Origin: Gemmatimonadales bacterium
Lineage (GTDB): Bacteria; Gemmatimonadota; Gemmatimonadetes; Gemmatimonadales; GWC2-71-9
Direction: 5' to 3'
DNA: 32,048 bases
NCBI GenBank assembly: GCA_025927545.1
Contig: JAICLE010000031.1
Location: 1-32,048 of the forward strand
A program made the translations under genes and the position numbers. The notes under the pieces were generated by a model that was not told the DNA's origin, searched no databases, and saw only the letters and a list, made by a program, of their open reading frames with translations. Each line of letters begins with the position of its first letter. Position 1 is the stretch's first letter. Of the stretch, positions 7,436-14,458 are shown in pieces.

Positions 7436-8527
7436 TCAGCTCATCCTCGCCGTACCCCCCCGGAGAGCAGTCCCACGCCGAGCGCCCAGGCGCGTCGGGC
7501 CGCTGCCCGCGCCGCTCCGCTCCGTCGCGTCGGCGATCTCGCTGAGGTCCCCGGCGGTGAGCGTGAGCGTGGCGGCGCCGACCCAGCCGTCCACCTGCCC
7601 GGGCGACCGCGCGCCGACGATCGCGCCGCTCACACCGGGCCATGCGAGCGTCCACGCCACCGCCACCGCGGACACCGTCGTCCCATGCCGCTCGGCGACG
7701 GGCCGGAGCGCGTCGCGCAGCCCGAGATTGCGCGTCAGGTTGGGCTTCTGGAACTCGCGGCTCTTCCGCCGCCAGTCACCCGGCGCGAGCGACGCCACCC
7801 GCTCGGCGCTGAACCCGTCGGTGAGGATGCCCGACTGCATCGGGCTGTAGCCGATGACGCCCGTCTCGTGCGCCGCGCACCAGGGGATCACGTCCCCGGC
7901 GGCGTCGCGCCGGATCAGCGAGAACGGCGGCTGCGCCGAGTCCACGTGCCGCACCCGCTCGCAGCGGTCGAGCAGCGCGGGGTCGAAGTTGGACACGCCG
8001 ATCGCGCGGACCTTGCCTTCCTCCGCCAGCCGCACCATCGCGCCCCACGAGTCTTCCACCGGCGTCCCCGTCTGGTCGGGCCAGTGGAACTGGTACAGGT
8101 CGATGCGCTCGACGCCGAGCCGCCGGAGCGACGCCTCGCACTCGCGGCGGATGGATTCCGGCCGGAGGACGCGCCGCACCTCGGCGCTGCGGTCGTTCTC
8201 GTCCCAGACCATCCCGCACTTGGTGAAGACCAGCGGGCGCCGGTCGGCCGGGAGCTCGCGCAGCAGCCGGCCCACGACCTCCTCCGAGTGGCCCAATCCG
8301 TAGACCGCGGCGGTGTCGATCCAGTTGACGCCGCGATCGAGCGCGCGCCGCATGGCGGCGACCGACGCGTCATCGTCCTGCGGACCCCAGCCGAAGGCCC
8401 ACTCACCGCCGATGGCCCAAGCGCCGAACCCGACGGCGGTGATGGAAAGCCCGCTCCGACCGAGCGGCCGGGTCGGCAGCGAGTCGGGAGTGGGGGAGCC
8501 GGAACGGCCGGCCGAAGGTGAGGGCAT
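7436..8527 (-). CDS. Aldo/keto reductase
   Basis: A 363-residue NADPH-dependent oxidoreductase of the AKR superfamily with a (beta/alpha)8 barrel. The catalytic tetrad is intact: Asp71 and Tyr76 in NWIDTAAVYG, Lys103 in VFTKCG, and His148 in YQFHWPD. The motifs RAIGVSNF (barrel strand) and YSPMQSGILT, and the cofactor-side GAIVGARSPGQV near the C-terminus, are also typical. The start is ATG 8527, with GAAAGGA about 8-10 bases upstream. The last 20 or so residues (after GAGSGPT) look unrelated to the family and follow a run of seven C bases at about 7446-7452, so the native end may be shifted by an indel. It belongs to the general Tas/YajO-like group; the substrate cannot be named. It is convergent with the DUF5996 gene. 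Confidence 0.94.
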   Translation of the reverse strand: MPSPSAGRSGSPTPDSLPTRPLGRSGLSITAVGFGAWAIGGEWAFGWGPQDDDASVAAMRRALDRGVNWIDTAAVYGLGHSEEVVGRLLRELPADRRPLVFTKCGMVWDENDRSAEVRRVLRPESIRRECEASLRRLGVERIDLYQFHWPDQTGTPVEDSWGAMVRLAEEGKVRAIGVSNFDPALLDRCERVRHVDSAQPPFSLIRRDAAGDVIPWCAAHETGVIGYSPMQSGILTDGFSAERVASLAPGDWRRKSREFQKPNLTRNLGLRDALRPVAERHGTTVSAVAVAWTLAWPGVSGAIVGARSPGQVDGWVGAATLTLTAGDLSEIADATERSGAGSGPTRLGARRGTALRGGTARMS

Positions 8528-8558
8528 CTGTTCGATCCTTTCGATTCGCAGGGAATCA

Positions 8559-8718
8559 GTCAGACGGTCAGACGGTCAGACGGTCAGACGAACAGGCAAG
8601 CAGGTGGCGGTCGGAGGTCGTCCGCAGGGGCCGTCGGACGCACGCCGGTCCTGCACGTGTACCTGCCGACCACGCGATCGCCCGCCCGTCTGACCGTCTG
8701 ACCGTCTGACCGTCTGAC
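8559..8718. repeat. 160-bp element with inverted octamer tandem repeats
   Basis: Four perfect copies of GTCAGACG at 8559-8590 are matched by four perfect reverse-complement copies, CGTCTGAC, at 8687-8718. The 32-bp arms are separated by 96 bases. The loop holds a further hairpin, CGTCCG 8619-8624 with CGGACG 8635-8640, and a GCAGGT/ACCTGC pair at 8600-8605 and 8661-8666. It sits between the aldo/keto reductase start and the 3' end of the broken hydrolase gene, whose frame runs into it. It shows no CRISPR-like spacers and no transposase. Confidence 0.9.
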
Positions 8719-9931
8719 GCCTGTCGAAACCTACCTCCGGAAAGCGATCGGCCGGGCGTTCGAGCAGCCGGGCCGGGCGGCCCTCCAGCCCGCGCTCGAA
8801 GAAGACCAGCGAGAACGCGTCCACGATCTGAAGCCCGCGGCGCGGGTCGATCGGGCCGACGAGGCCGAGCCGGCGCACCAGAGGCGAGAACAGCGGCATG
8901 TCCGAGAAGTTCGGGTGGAACGCGCCCGGCAGACGCACGAGGTACCCGTCGCCGGGCAGCGTCCCGAATACCGCGCGCATCGTGCCCTGAGTCTCGTCGA
9001 TGTCGCGCTCCGGCCAGTGCTCGAGCCGCATGCTCGCGCTGTCGCTGCTCAGCCACATCGCCGGCTGCCGGAGCCCGGAGGCGACGACGTCGGCCGGCAT
9101 GAGGCTGTCCATCATGAGACACGCCCGGAGCCGCGGTTCCCGCCGGCAGGCCTCGGCGGTGACGGCGCCGCCCAGCGAGACGCCGAACATGCCGGCGCGG
9201 CCGAGGTCGAGACGGCCGGTGAGGGTTCCCCGGGCGTCGTTCGTGTCGAGCGCGGCAAGCCGGTCGAGCGTGAAGCTCGCGTCGCGGGCGAGGAACGGGT
9301 TCACGCTGTCGAGGAAAGGCGGATGCCCCGGCGCGGAGGGGTCGAACATGCGCGGGTCGAACAGCGCCACGCGGCCGTCGGGAAAGGCGACGCCGCTCGC
9401 GGCGCCCGGCTGATCCATCGCCGCCACGACGTACCCGTGCGACACCGGCTCCTGGACCAGCGCGGTGTTGTGCTGCCGGTAGCCGCCGCGCCCATGCGCG
9501 AAGATCAGCACAGGATACGGGCGCGGGTCCGCACCTGATCGAGGTGGCTCAAGGTGAATCCCGAGAGGCCGAGCAGCCGCGCGAGCGGCGCCAGCGTTTC
9601 GGGGCGCTCGACGTACGGCGCCCGCGGCGCGCCCCGCTGGTAGCGTGCGGGATCCCAGAGCTGCACCATCAGCTCGCGGCGGTCGGACGGGTCGGCGGTG
9701 AAGACCTCCGGCCGGGTCGAGTCGATCCAGTGGTCGGTCAGCGTGCCGATGGGGTAGGGACCGGTCGGGCGGGGGAACTGGAACACCGGGAGCAGCGCCG
9801 GGGGCGCGGCCGCCACGACGAGCGCGAGCACGCCGAGCACGACCACGGTTCAAGGCGCGGAGCCGTGGAAACGCCACCGCGCCAACCGCGAGCAGGTCGG
9901 CGAGGAGCCGTACCAGCTCGAGCGTCCGCAT
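8719..9931 (-). pseudogene. Broken PAF-acetylhydrolase-family (alpha/beta) lipase/esterase
   Basis: The gene is spread over two frames. From ATG 9931, a hydrophobic N-terminus is readable (MRTLELVRLLADLLAVGAV) to about 9847. The frame must then change to 9846-9505 for a second hydrophobic segment and the family region (FPRPTGPYPIGTLT, DPSDRRELMVQLWDPA, LSHLDQVRTRAR). Near 9516-9528 it must change back for the catalytic half, beginning YPVLIFAHGRGG. The second break also seems to lack about ten linker residues. The triad is intact: Ser in FGVSLGG (9176-9178), Asp in MMDSLMP (9107-9109) and His in GAFHPNFSD (8915-8917), as in PAF-acetylhydrolase type II. The native stop is missing; the frame continues through the octamer element to 8576. 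The 3' half alone might still be expressed. If reads contradict the indels, this is a normal lipase gene. Confidence 0.75.
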
Positions 9932-9940
9932 CGCGACGAC

Positions 9941-10801
9941 TCAGCGCAGCACACCGACGGTCGCGGCGCCGAGGGTGACCTCGACCTCGGCGCGGCCGCG
10001 CCAGCTGCCCAGGTCGCCGCCGTGCTCGTCGTCCACGTGCAGCTCGTCGGGCGCGCACCAGACGCGGAGGCACTTGCCCCGCTCGGTGGGCAGGTGCGGC
10101 CGTGCGGTGCCGAACGCGTCGGCCAGCGCGACGAGGGCGACGCGGTCGCGTTCCAGCGCGCGCACGATCTCGAGCTTGCCGTCGCTCACCCGCGCCTGCT
10201 CCGCGAGCCAGAGATTGGGACCGGCGCAGCGGATGTTCATGGCCTCCAGCAGGAGGTAGCGGCCGGTGAGATCGCGGCCGTCCAGCTCGACCCGGAGCTC
10301 GAGCGGCGCGAGCGTGCGGGCCGCACGCCGGGCCTCGGTGCGCGCATCGTCCGTCCCCTTCAGATTGTCGCCGACGTCCGGATGAATCAGGTGGCCCAGC
10401 AGTCCCACGCCGGTGGACTCGACGAACCGGGTCTCGCCCCAGGGCCCGCGCGCGGTCCCGACGTCCACGCGGCGCACGTCGGCCGTGGCCCAGCGGGCGG
10501 CGAGATCGGCTGCATCACCGCGGATGCCGAATGACCGGGCGATGTTGTTGGCCGTGCCGGTCGGGAGGATGGCCATCGGAACTTCGGTGCCGGCCAGGGC
10601 TTTCATGACGCGGCCCACCGTGCCGTCGCCGCCGGCCACCGCGACCAGGTCGCCCGGATCGCGCAGCGCCTCGGCAAGGCCGGACTGCTTCGCCCGGCGG
10701 ACCTCCACGGCGTGGCCCGCCGACTCGACCGCGCGGCGGAGGTCGGCGGAGGACTGGCCGCCGTTCCCGGCCTTCGGGTTGAGCAGGAGGGTCACGCGCA
10801 T
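9941..10801 (-). CDS. Diacylglycerol kinase-family lipid kinase
   Basis: A 286-residue DAGK/YegS-type kinase that would transfer phosphate from ATP to a lipid such as diacylglycerol or a sphingoid base at the inner membrane. Motifs: LLLNPKAGNGG near residue 6, the nucleotide-binding VAGGDGTVGRV near 60, and LPTGTANNIARSFGI near 84, followed by ESTGVGLLG and the C-terminal beta-sandwich with VSDGKLEIVRA. The start ATG 10801 was chosen because the protein begins directly with the conserved MRVTLLLNPKAG; the longer open frame upstream is antisense to surE. No clear ribosome site is visible. The divergent surE starts 24 bases away, and the broken hydrolase begins 9 bases downstream, so the kinase and hydrolase probably formed a lipid-related operon. 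Confidence 0.92.
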   Translation of the reverse strand: MRVTLLLNPKAGNGGQSSADLRRAVESAGHAVEVRRAKQSGLAEALRDPGDLVAVAGGDGTVGRVMKALAGTEVPMAILPTGTANNIARSFGIRGDAADLAARWATADVRRVDVGTARGPWGETRFVESTGVGLLGHLIHPDVGDNLKGTDDARTEARRAARTLAPLELRVELDGRDLTGRYLLLEAMNIRCAGPNLWLAEQARVSDGKLEIVRALERDRVALVALADAFGTARPHLPTERGKCLRVWCAPDELHVDDEHGGDLGSWRGRAEVEVTLGAATVGVLR

Positions 10802-10825
10802 GGGGGATTCACGAGAGGAGAGCGA

Positions 10826-11551
10826 ATGAGGATCCTGATCGCCAACGACGACGGTGTGTACAGCCCCGGCCTCCGGGCCCTGGCCGACGCGGCGCGCCGG
10901 TTCGGCGAGGTCCGCATCGTGGCGCCCGACGTGGAGCAGTCTTCGATGGGACACGCCATCACCCACTCGAGACCGCTCACCGTGAAGGCGACCGTGATCG
11001 GCGACCACGAGGCGTACCGCGTGAACGGCACCCCGGCCGACTGCGTGACCATCGGCGTGGCCGAATGGGGGAAGGTGGACGTCGTGCTCTCCGGAATCAA
11101 CCTCGGCACCAACCTGGGAAACTCGATCTGGCACTCGGGGACGCTGGCCGCCGCGAAGCAGGCGCCGCTGCTCGGGGTCCGCGGCATCGCGCTCAGCACG
11201 CCCACGGCCGACGACCAGCCCGACTTCGCGGCGCTCGGGCCATGGGTGGACCGGGTGCTCGAGCTGCTCATCACGCGCAACGCCTGCCCACTGGTCAACG
11301 TGAACTTTCCGCTCACCCCGCGCGGGCTCCGCTGGACCCGCCAATCGGTGCGGCACTACGACGGCAAGGTGGTGCCCGGCCACGACCCGCGCGGCCGGCC
11401 GCACTTCTGGATCACGACCGTGGCCCTCGAGGCGCCGGACGAGGGGACCGACCGCTGGGCGGTGGAGCACGGCTGGGTCTCGCTCACGCCGCTGCGGCTG
11501 GATCTCACGGATGAGAAGGCGTTGGCGGAGCAGGCGGCGGTGGGGGGGTGA
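10826..11551 (+). CDS. surE: 5'/3'-nucleotidase SurE
   Basis: A 241-residue metal-dependent nucleotidase that removes phosphate from nucleoside monophosphates and acts in stationary-phase survival. The N-terminal motif MRILIANDDGVYSPG supplies the metal-binding Asp8 and Asp9. APDVEQSSMGHAITHSRPL contributes the conserved Ser39/Ser40, and SGINLGTNLG contributes the Asn (about 92/96) of the site. Length and architecture are typical. ATG 10826 has GGAG at 10816-10819, 6 bases upstream. The gene is divergent from the lipid kinase. Its stop codon lies inside a hairpin shared with the convergent cupredoxin gene. It lacks the usual pcm/nlpD neighbours. Confidence 0.97.
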   Translation: MRILIANDDGVYSPGLRALADAARRFGEVRIVAPDVEQSSMGHAITHSRPLTVKATVIGDHEAYRVNGTPADCVTIGVAEWGKVDVVLSGINLGTNLGNSIWHSGTLAAAKQAPLLGVRGIALSTPTADDQPDFAALGPWVDRVLELLITRNACPLVNVNFPLTPRGLRWTRQSVRHYDGKVVPGHDPRGRPHFWITTVALEAPDEGTDRWAVEHGWVSLTPLRLDLTDEKALAEQAAVGG

Positions 11552-11600
11552 GTGAGCAGGCGGTCAGCCTGCTCGCCTGCTCGCCCGCCCGCCCACTCAC
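11548..11600. terminator. Shared bidirectional hairpin between surE and the cupredoxin gene
   Basis: The outer stem GTGAGTG (11548-11554) pairs with CACTCAC (11594-11600) and can be prolonged by the G-run before and C-run after. An inner stem, GAGCAGGC (11554-11561) with GCCTGCTC (11567-11574), has a GGTCA loop. Both convergent stop codons lie in the outer stem. There is no U-run, so termination would not be of the classical intrinsic kind. The right half is built of octamers: GCCTGCTC twice, then GCCCGCCC. Confidence 0.6.
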
Positions 11601-12697
11601 CTCCCCCGCGACCGCTCCCAGTTGACGAACAGAAATCCGCCCGGCGCGTCGAACGGCGGCTCGCCCGCCGCCGGCGTGATCTGGAGCTGCAGCTCGTCCA
11701 CCTTGTTGCGGGAGCAGTCCCAGCACTCCAGGGCGTAGTCACCGTCGCGCCGCGTGTGCGAGAGCAGCATCACGTGCACCTGCGCGTTGTCGGTCACCAG
11801 CGCTTCGTTGCGGTAAAGATGGGCGACCGACCAGAGCGCCACCGCGCTGTTGATCGTGGGGACGAGCGGAGTGTGGACGCCGGTCATCCCGTGGTAATAG
11901 AGGCCCATGATGACGCCGCCGAACCTCGGGTGGTGGGGGACGTCCTTCGTCTGCACCCGGTCGAGCACCGCCTTCCAGCGCGCGCCGTCCTGGGTGGTGA
12001 ACTCCGCGACGCCGTTCACCGAATCACGGATGCTGCCGCGCTCGAGCGCACGGAAGCTGAACCGGCCCGAGATCGGCGCCACGTTGTTCGAGTAGGGGCC
12101 GCTCCTGATCTGGGCATCGAGCGCATCGCGCTCCGCGCCGAACTGCTGCGCGACCGGGCCCGCGCTGTCGGGGAACGGGAACGGGCCGGGGAGGATCTGG
12201 ATGACCGGTCCGCCGCCGGTCACCCGGATCCACTTGGCGGCGGGCTCAGCCGGCTCGGGTGCGGGGGCCCTCGGGCCTGGCTCGGCGCGCGTCGAGGCGC
12301 TCGCGGGATCGGCCACGGCGACTACCTTGAGGTGCGTCTCCATGCCGAGCTTCTTGTGCGAGTCGCGCCCGACGGGGCAATAGATCTCGTAGCTGCCGGG
12401 CTTCAGCATGAGCGTCAGGGTCGCGCTCGCGCCCGGCTGAATGAGCGGCGTCTCCTGCTCGATCCCATTCCCTTCGACCTCCAAGGCGTGCGGAATGCTG
12501 CCGTTGTTGGTGGCGGTGAAGCTGACGGGGCCCGCCGGAACGCTCGTGGCGGAGAGCCGAATGGTCCACTCGGACAGGGTTGCGCCGACGTCGGCGGGAG
12601 CGCGACGGGGCACGGGCTGGACGTTGCGGGCGGGCGCGGCCGCAAGCGCGGCGGCGACCAGGCCGCCGAGCGGCAGGGTGATGGACGGGAGTCTCAT
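11597..12697 (-). CDS. Secreted cupredoxin-domain protein with His/Cys-rich C-terminal domain
   Basis: A 366-residue exported protein. Residues 1-22 form a signal peptide (Arg2, then a hydrophobic stretch rich in Leu and Ala). Residues 38-130 are a plastocyanin-like domain with all four type-1 copper ligands in order: His70 (SIPHALEV), Cys107 (YCPVG), His114 and Met119 (DSHKKLGM). A Pro/Ala/Glu linker (about 131-154) follows. Residues 155-366 are a domain I do not recognise, with several possible metal ligands: His255-His256, His269, His275, His308, His314 and Cys325-x2-Cys328 (CWDC). ATG 12697 is preceded by CGAGGAACG, which also occurs in the leader of the divergent sigma gene. A promoter-like element at 12744-12770 matches the one facing the sigma gene, so this protein is a likely sigma target. 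A role in copper binding or electron transfer is inferred. Confidence 0.88.
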   Translation of the reverse strand: MRLPSITLPLGGLVAAALAAAPARNVQPVPRRAPADVGATLSEWTIRLSATSVPAGPVSFTATNNGSIPHALEVEGNGIEQETPLIQPGASATLTLMLKPGSYEIYCPVGRDSHKKLGMETHLKVVAVADPASASTRAEPGPRAPAPEPAEPAAKWIRVTGGGPVIQILPGPFPFPDSAGPVAQQFGAERDALDAQIRSGPYSNNVAPISGRFSFRALERGSIRDSVNGVAEFTTQDGARWKAVLDRVQTKDVPHHPRFGGVIMGLYYHGMTGVHTPLVPTINSAVALWSVAHLYRNEALVTDNAQVHVMLLSHTRRDGDYALECWDCSRNKVDELQLQITPAAGEPPFDAPGGFLFVNWERSRGR

Positions 12698-12743
12698 GGG
12701 CTCGTTCCTCGAGTTGACGTGATGTCGCTATCGGACGAGCGGG

Positions 12744-12770
12744 AGACTCGGCGCCCGCGGGGTCTATTCC
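12744..12770 (-). promoter_or_regulatory. Predicted ECF-type promoter facing the cupredoxin gene
   Basis: On the minus strand, GGAATA (12770-12765), 17 bases, then GTCT in CCGAGTCTCC (12747-12744). The layout is the same as the element at 12775-12801. A start near 12737 would give a leader of about 40 bases ahead of ATG 12697. Confidence 0.6.
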
Positions 12771-12774
12771 GTCG

Positions 12775-12801
12775 GGAATAAAGTCGCCTGCCGGCGAGTC
12801 T
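12775..12801 (+). promoter_or_regulatory. Predicted ECF-type promoter of the sigma/anti-sigma operon
   Basis: GGAATA (12775-12780), 17 bases, then GTCT in GCGAGTCTAC (12798-12801). ECF promoters typically have a GGAA-containing -35 and a CGTC/GTCT-like -10. The -35 boxes of the two divergent promoters form the palindrome TATTCC-GTCG-GGAATA (12765-12780). A start near 12808 leaves about 33 bases before TTG 12841. Confidence 0.6.
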
Positions 12802-12840
12802 ACTCCGGACGGGTTGTCCCGAGACACAACCGAGGAACGG

Positions 12841-13365
12841 TTGGAGCCAAACGAGTTGGAGCGATTCGAGGCGCTGATGCTGCCGCACCTGGGCGCCGCC
12901 CACGGGCTGGCGCGCCATCTCACCGGAAACGACGCCGACGCGGACGACGTGGTGCAGGAGGCCTACCTCCGCGCGCTGCGGCACTTCGGCGGGTTCCGCG
13001 GCAACGGCGCGGCGCAGAGCCGCGGCTGGATGCTGACGATCGTCCGCAACACCGCCTTCACCTGGCGACGCCGGCGGCGGCCAGAAGCAGAGGCGGCGGA
13101 GTTCGACGAGACGCTGCACAGCGAGACGGCGGGCGAGGACTTCGGGGAGGAGCTCGCGCGGCGCGACTCGCGGGAGACCCTGGCGCACGCGCTCGGCCGG
13201 CTGCCGCCCGACCTGCGCGAGGTCATCGTCCTGCGGGAGCTCGAGGGCCTCTCCTACAAGGAGATCGGCGACGTGGTGGACGTGCCCATCGGCACGGTCA
13301 TGTCACGGCTTTCGCGCGCGCGGCAGCGGCTGCAGGCGGCGCTGCTCGCCGGGAAGGAGGGCTGA
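12841..13365 (+). CDS. ECF-family RNA polymerase sigma factor
   Basis: A group IV sigma factor of 174 residues that would direct RNA polymerase to stress-type promoters. The region 2 core is DADDVVQEAYLRALRHF, then RGWMLTIVRNTAFTWRRRRR (promoter melting and -10 recognition). Region 4 is LPPDLREVIVLRELEGLSYKEIG with the helix-turn-helix VPIGTVMSRLSRARQRL (-35 recognition). I chose TTG 12841 because GAGG at 12832-12835 lies 5 bases upstream and the predicted transcript start near 12808 gives it a normal leader. An in-frame TTG at 12814 (183 residues) is the alternative, but has no ribosome site. The anti-sigma gene begins 1 base after its stop. Autoregulation is suggested by the promoter at 12775-12801. 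Confidence 0.93.
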   Translation: MEPNELERFEALMLPHLGAAHGLARHLTGNDADADDVVQEAYLRALRHFGGFRGNGAAQSRGWMLTIVRNTAFTWRRRRRPEAEAAEFDETLHSETAGEDFGEELARRDSRETLAHALGRLPPDLREVIVLRELEGLSYKEIGDVVDVPIGTVMSRLSRARQRLQAALLAGKEG

Positions 13366-13366
13366 G

Positions 13367-14206
13367 ATGAGCCATCCCGACGTGGAGACCCGGATCGACG
13401 CCTATCTCGACGGCGAGCTGGCACCGCCCGACGCGGCCGAGGTCGAGGCGCACCTGGCGGAGTGCGGACGGTGCCGCCGCTTCCAGGCCGACCGGCTGGC
13501 GCTGCGGGCCGCGCTGGAGGGGGTCATGCCGAGGCGGGAGCCGGCCGACGCGCTGCGCGTCCGGGTGCGCAATGCGATCGCGGCGGAGCTGCCGATGCTG
13601 GAGCTGCCGGCGCGCGAGCGGCCGCTTTCGCTGGCGGGTGTGGCAGCCCCGACGGCGGCCGCGCGGCCGGCTCGGCAGGCGACGTGGCGGTGGCTGGCGC
13701 TCGCGGCATCGGTCGCGGTGGTGGCGGTCGGAAGCTGGCGGCTGGGCGCGGCGCGCGCCGGCTCCCTCGTGCTGGCGGACCAGGTGGTGGCGAGCCACGT
13801 GCGCTCGCTCATGCCGGGCCACCTGAGCGACGTGGTGAGCAGCGACCAGCACACGGTCAAGCCGTGGTTCGACGGCAAGCTCGACTTCTCGCCGCCGGTG
13901 CACGACTTCGCCGGGCGCGGCTACCCCCTGCTGGGCGGGCGGCTCGACTACATGGACGGCCGGCCGGTGGCCGCGCTGGTGTATGGGCGGCGCCGGCATG
14001 TGGTGAGCGTGTTCGTCTGGCCCGCGCGGGAACCCGAGCGAGATGCGGCGCCCGTGACCAGGAACGGCTACCACGTCCTGCATTGGGCAACCCCGGAGTT
14101 CTCCTACTGGGTGACCTCGGACATCGGTCTCGCCGAGCTGAAGGACTTCGGTGGTATGCTGCGGCTGGCCGACTCGGCGACCTCGGGCGCGCGGGCGGAG
14201 CGGTAA
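13367..14206 (+). CDS. Zinc-finger transmembrane anti-sigma factor
   Basis: A 279-residue partner of the upstream sigma factor. The cytoplasmic N-terminus carries the ZAS/zf-HC2 signature: His29, Cys33 and Cys36 in HLAECGRC, preceded by the typical IDAYLDGELAP. One membrane segment lies at about residues 107-125 (WRWLALAASVAVVAVGSW). The remaining 150 residues would be periplasmic and may sense a signal; they include HVRSLMPGHLSDVVSSDQHTV and a beta-rich region ending near LHWATPEFSYWVTSD. ATG 13367 has AAGGAGG at 13354-13360, 6 bases upstream, and follows the sigma stop with one base between, which implies co-translation. By family knowledge the ZAS domain holds the sigma factor inactive until a signal releases it; the signal is unknown here. 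Confidence 0.93.
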   Translation: MSHPDVETRIDAYLDGELAPPDAAEVEAHLAECGRCRRFQADRLALRAALEGVMPRREPADALRVRVRNAIAAELPMLELPARERPLSLAGVAAPTAAARPARQATWRWLALAASVAVVAVGSWRLGAARAGSLVLADQVVASHVRSLMPGHLSDVVSSDQHTVKPWFDGKLDFSPPVHDFAGRGYPLLGGRLDYMDGRPVAALVYGRRRHVVSVFVWPAREPERDAAPVTRNGYHVLHWATPEFSYWVTSDIGLAELKDFGGMLRLADSATSGARAER

Positions 14207-14216
14207 GAAAGAGGCA

Positions 14217-14236
14217 GGTGTGATGTCGATCACACC
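14217..14236. promoter_or_regulatory. CRP/FNR-type palindromic operator
   Basis: GGTGTGAT-GTCG-ATCACACC is a perfect palindrome whose core, TGTGA-N6-TCACA (14219-14234), equals the CRP half-site consensus. It lies 10 bases after the anti-sigma stop and about 220 bases before the arylsulfotransferase-like gene. A CRP-family regulator of the latter's transcript is plausible. A simple transcription-stop hairpin is the alternative, but no U-run follows. Confidence 0.5.
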
Positions 14237-14299
14237 GATATCCCTCCGCCGATAACTGGTTAGCAGCAAAGCCCGTGCACTATCGATGTCGTTGGCGGC

Positions 14300-14336
14300 C
14301 GGCCCGGCCTCGGGCCCCAAGCCTGAGGCCGGCCCG
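14300..14336. other. GC-rich stem-loop in the long intergenic region
   Basis: A 16-bp stem with two mismatches: CGGCCCGGCCTCGGGC (14300-14315), loop CCCAA, then GCCTGAGGCCGGCCCG (14321-14336). It lies in the 252-bp gap between the anti-sigma and arylsulfotransferase-like genes, together with the CRP-like site and the terminator at 14403. It may be part of a structured leader or small RNA. I could not match it to a known riboswitch. Confidence 0.5.
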
Positions 14337-14402
14337 ACGAATGTTTTCCGTCATGTGAGCACCAACACAACCGCCGTGCGCCGATCTGGCCATGATGCCT
14401 AA

Positions 14403-14429
14403 GGGCGGGCGATGAGCCGCCCCTTTTTT
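14403..14429 (+). terminator. Intrinsic terminator upstream of the arylsulfotransferase-like gene
   Basis: GGGCGG (14403-14408), loop GCGATGAG, CCGCCC (14417-14422), one C, then six T (14424-14429). It ends only 30 bases before the start of the next gene, so it either closes the sigma/anti-sigma transcript or a small RNA, or acts as a leader attenuator of the next gene. Confidence 0.8.
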
Positions 14430-14458
14430 CGGCTCGGTCCAGACCACTGGAGCACGGT

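Noticed and set aside
8559..8718. Octamer arrays as a CRISPR or integron attC-type array
   Set aside because: Units are 8 bp, directly abutting and without spacers; no cas or integrase gene is present, and one half is the inverse of the other.
14266..14273. GCAAAGCC, reminiscent of the GEMM-I (cyclic di-GMP) riboswitch core
   Set aside because: The required upstream GGCAAACC-type strand with its GNRA hairpin and the downstream receptor helix were not found, so eight bases alone are not support.
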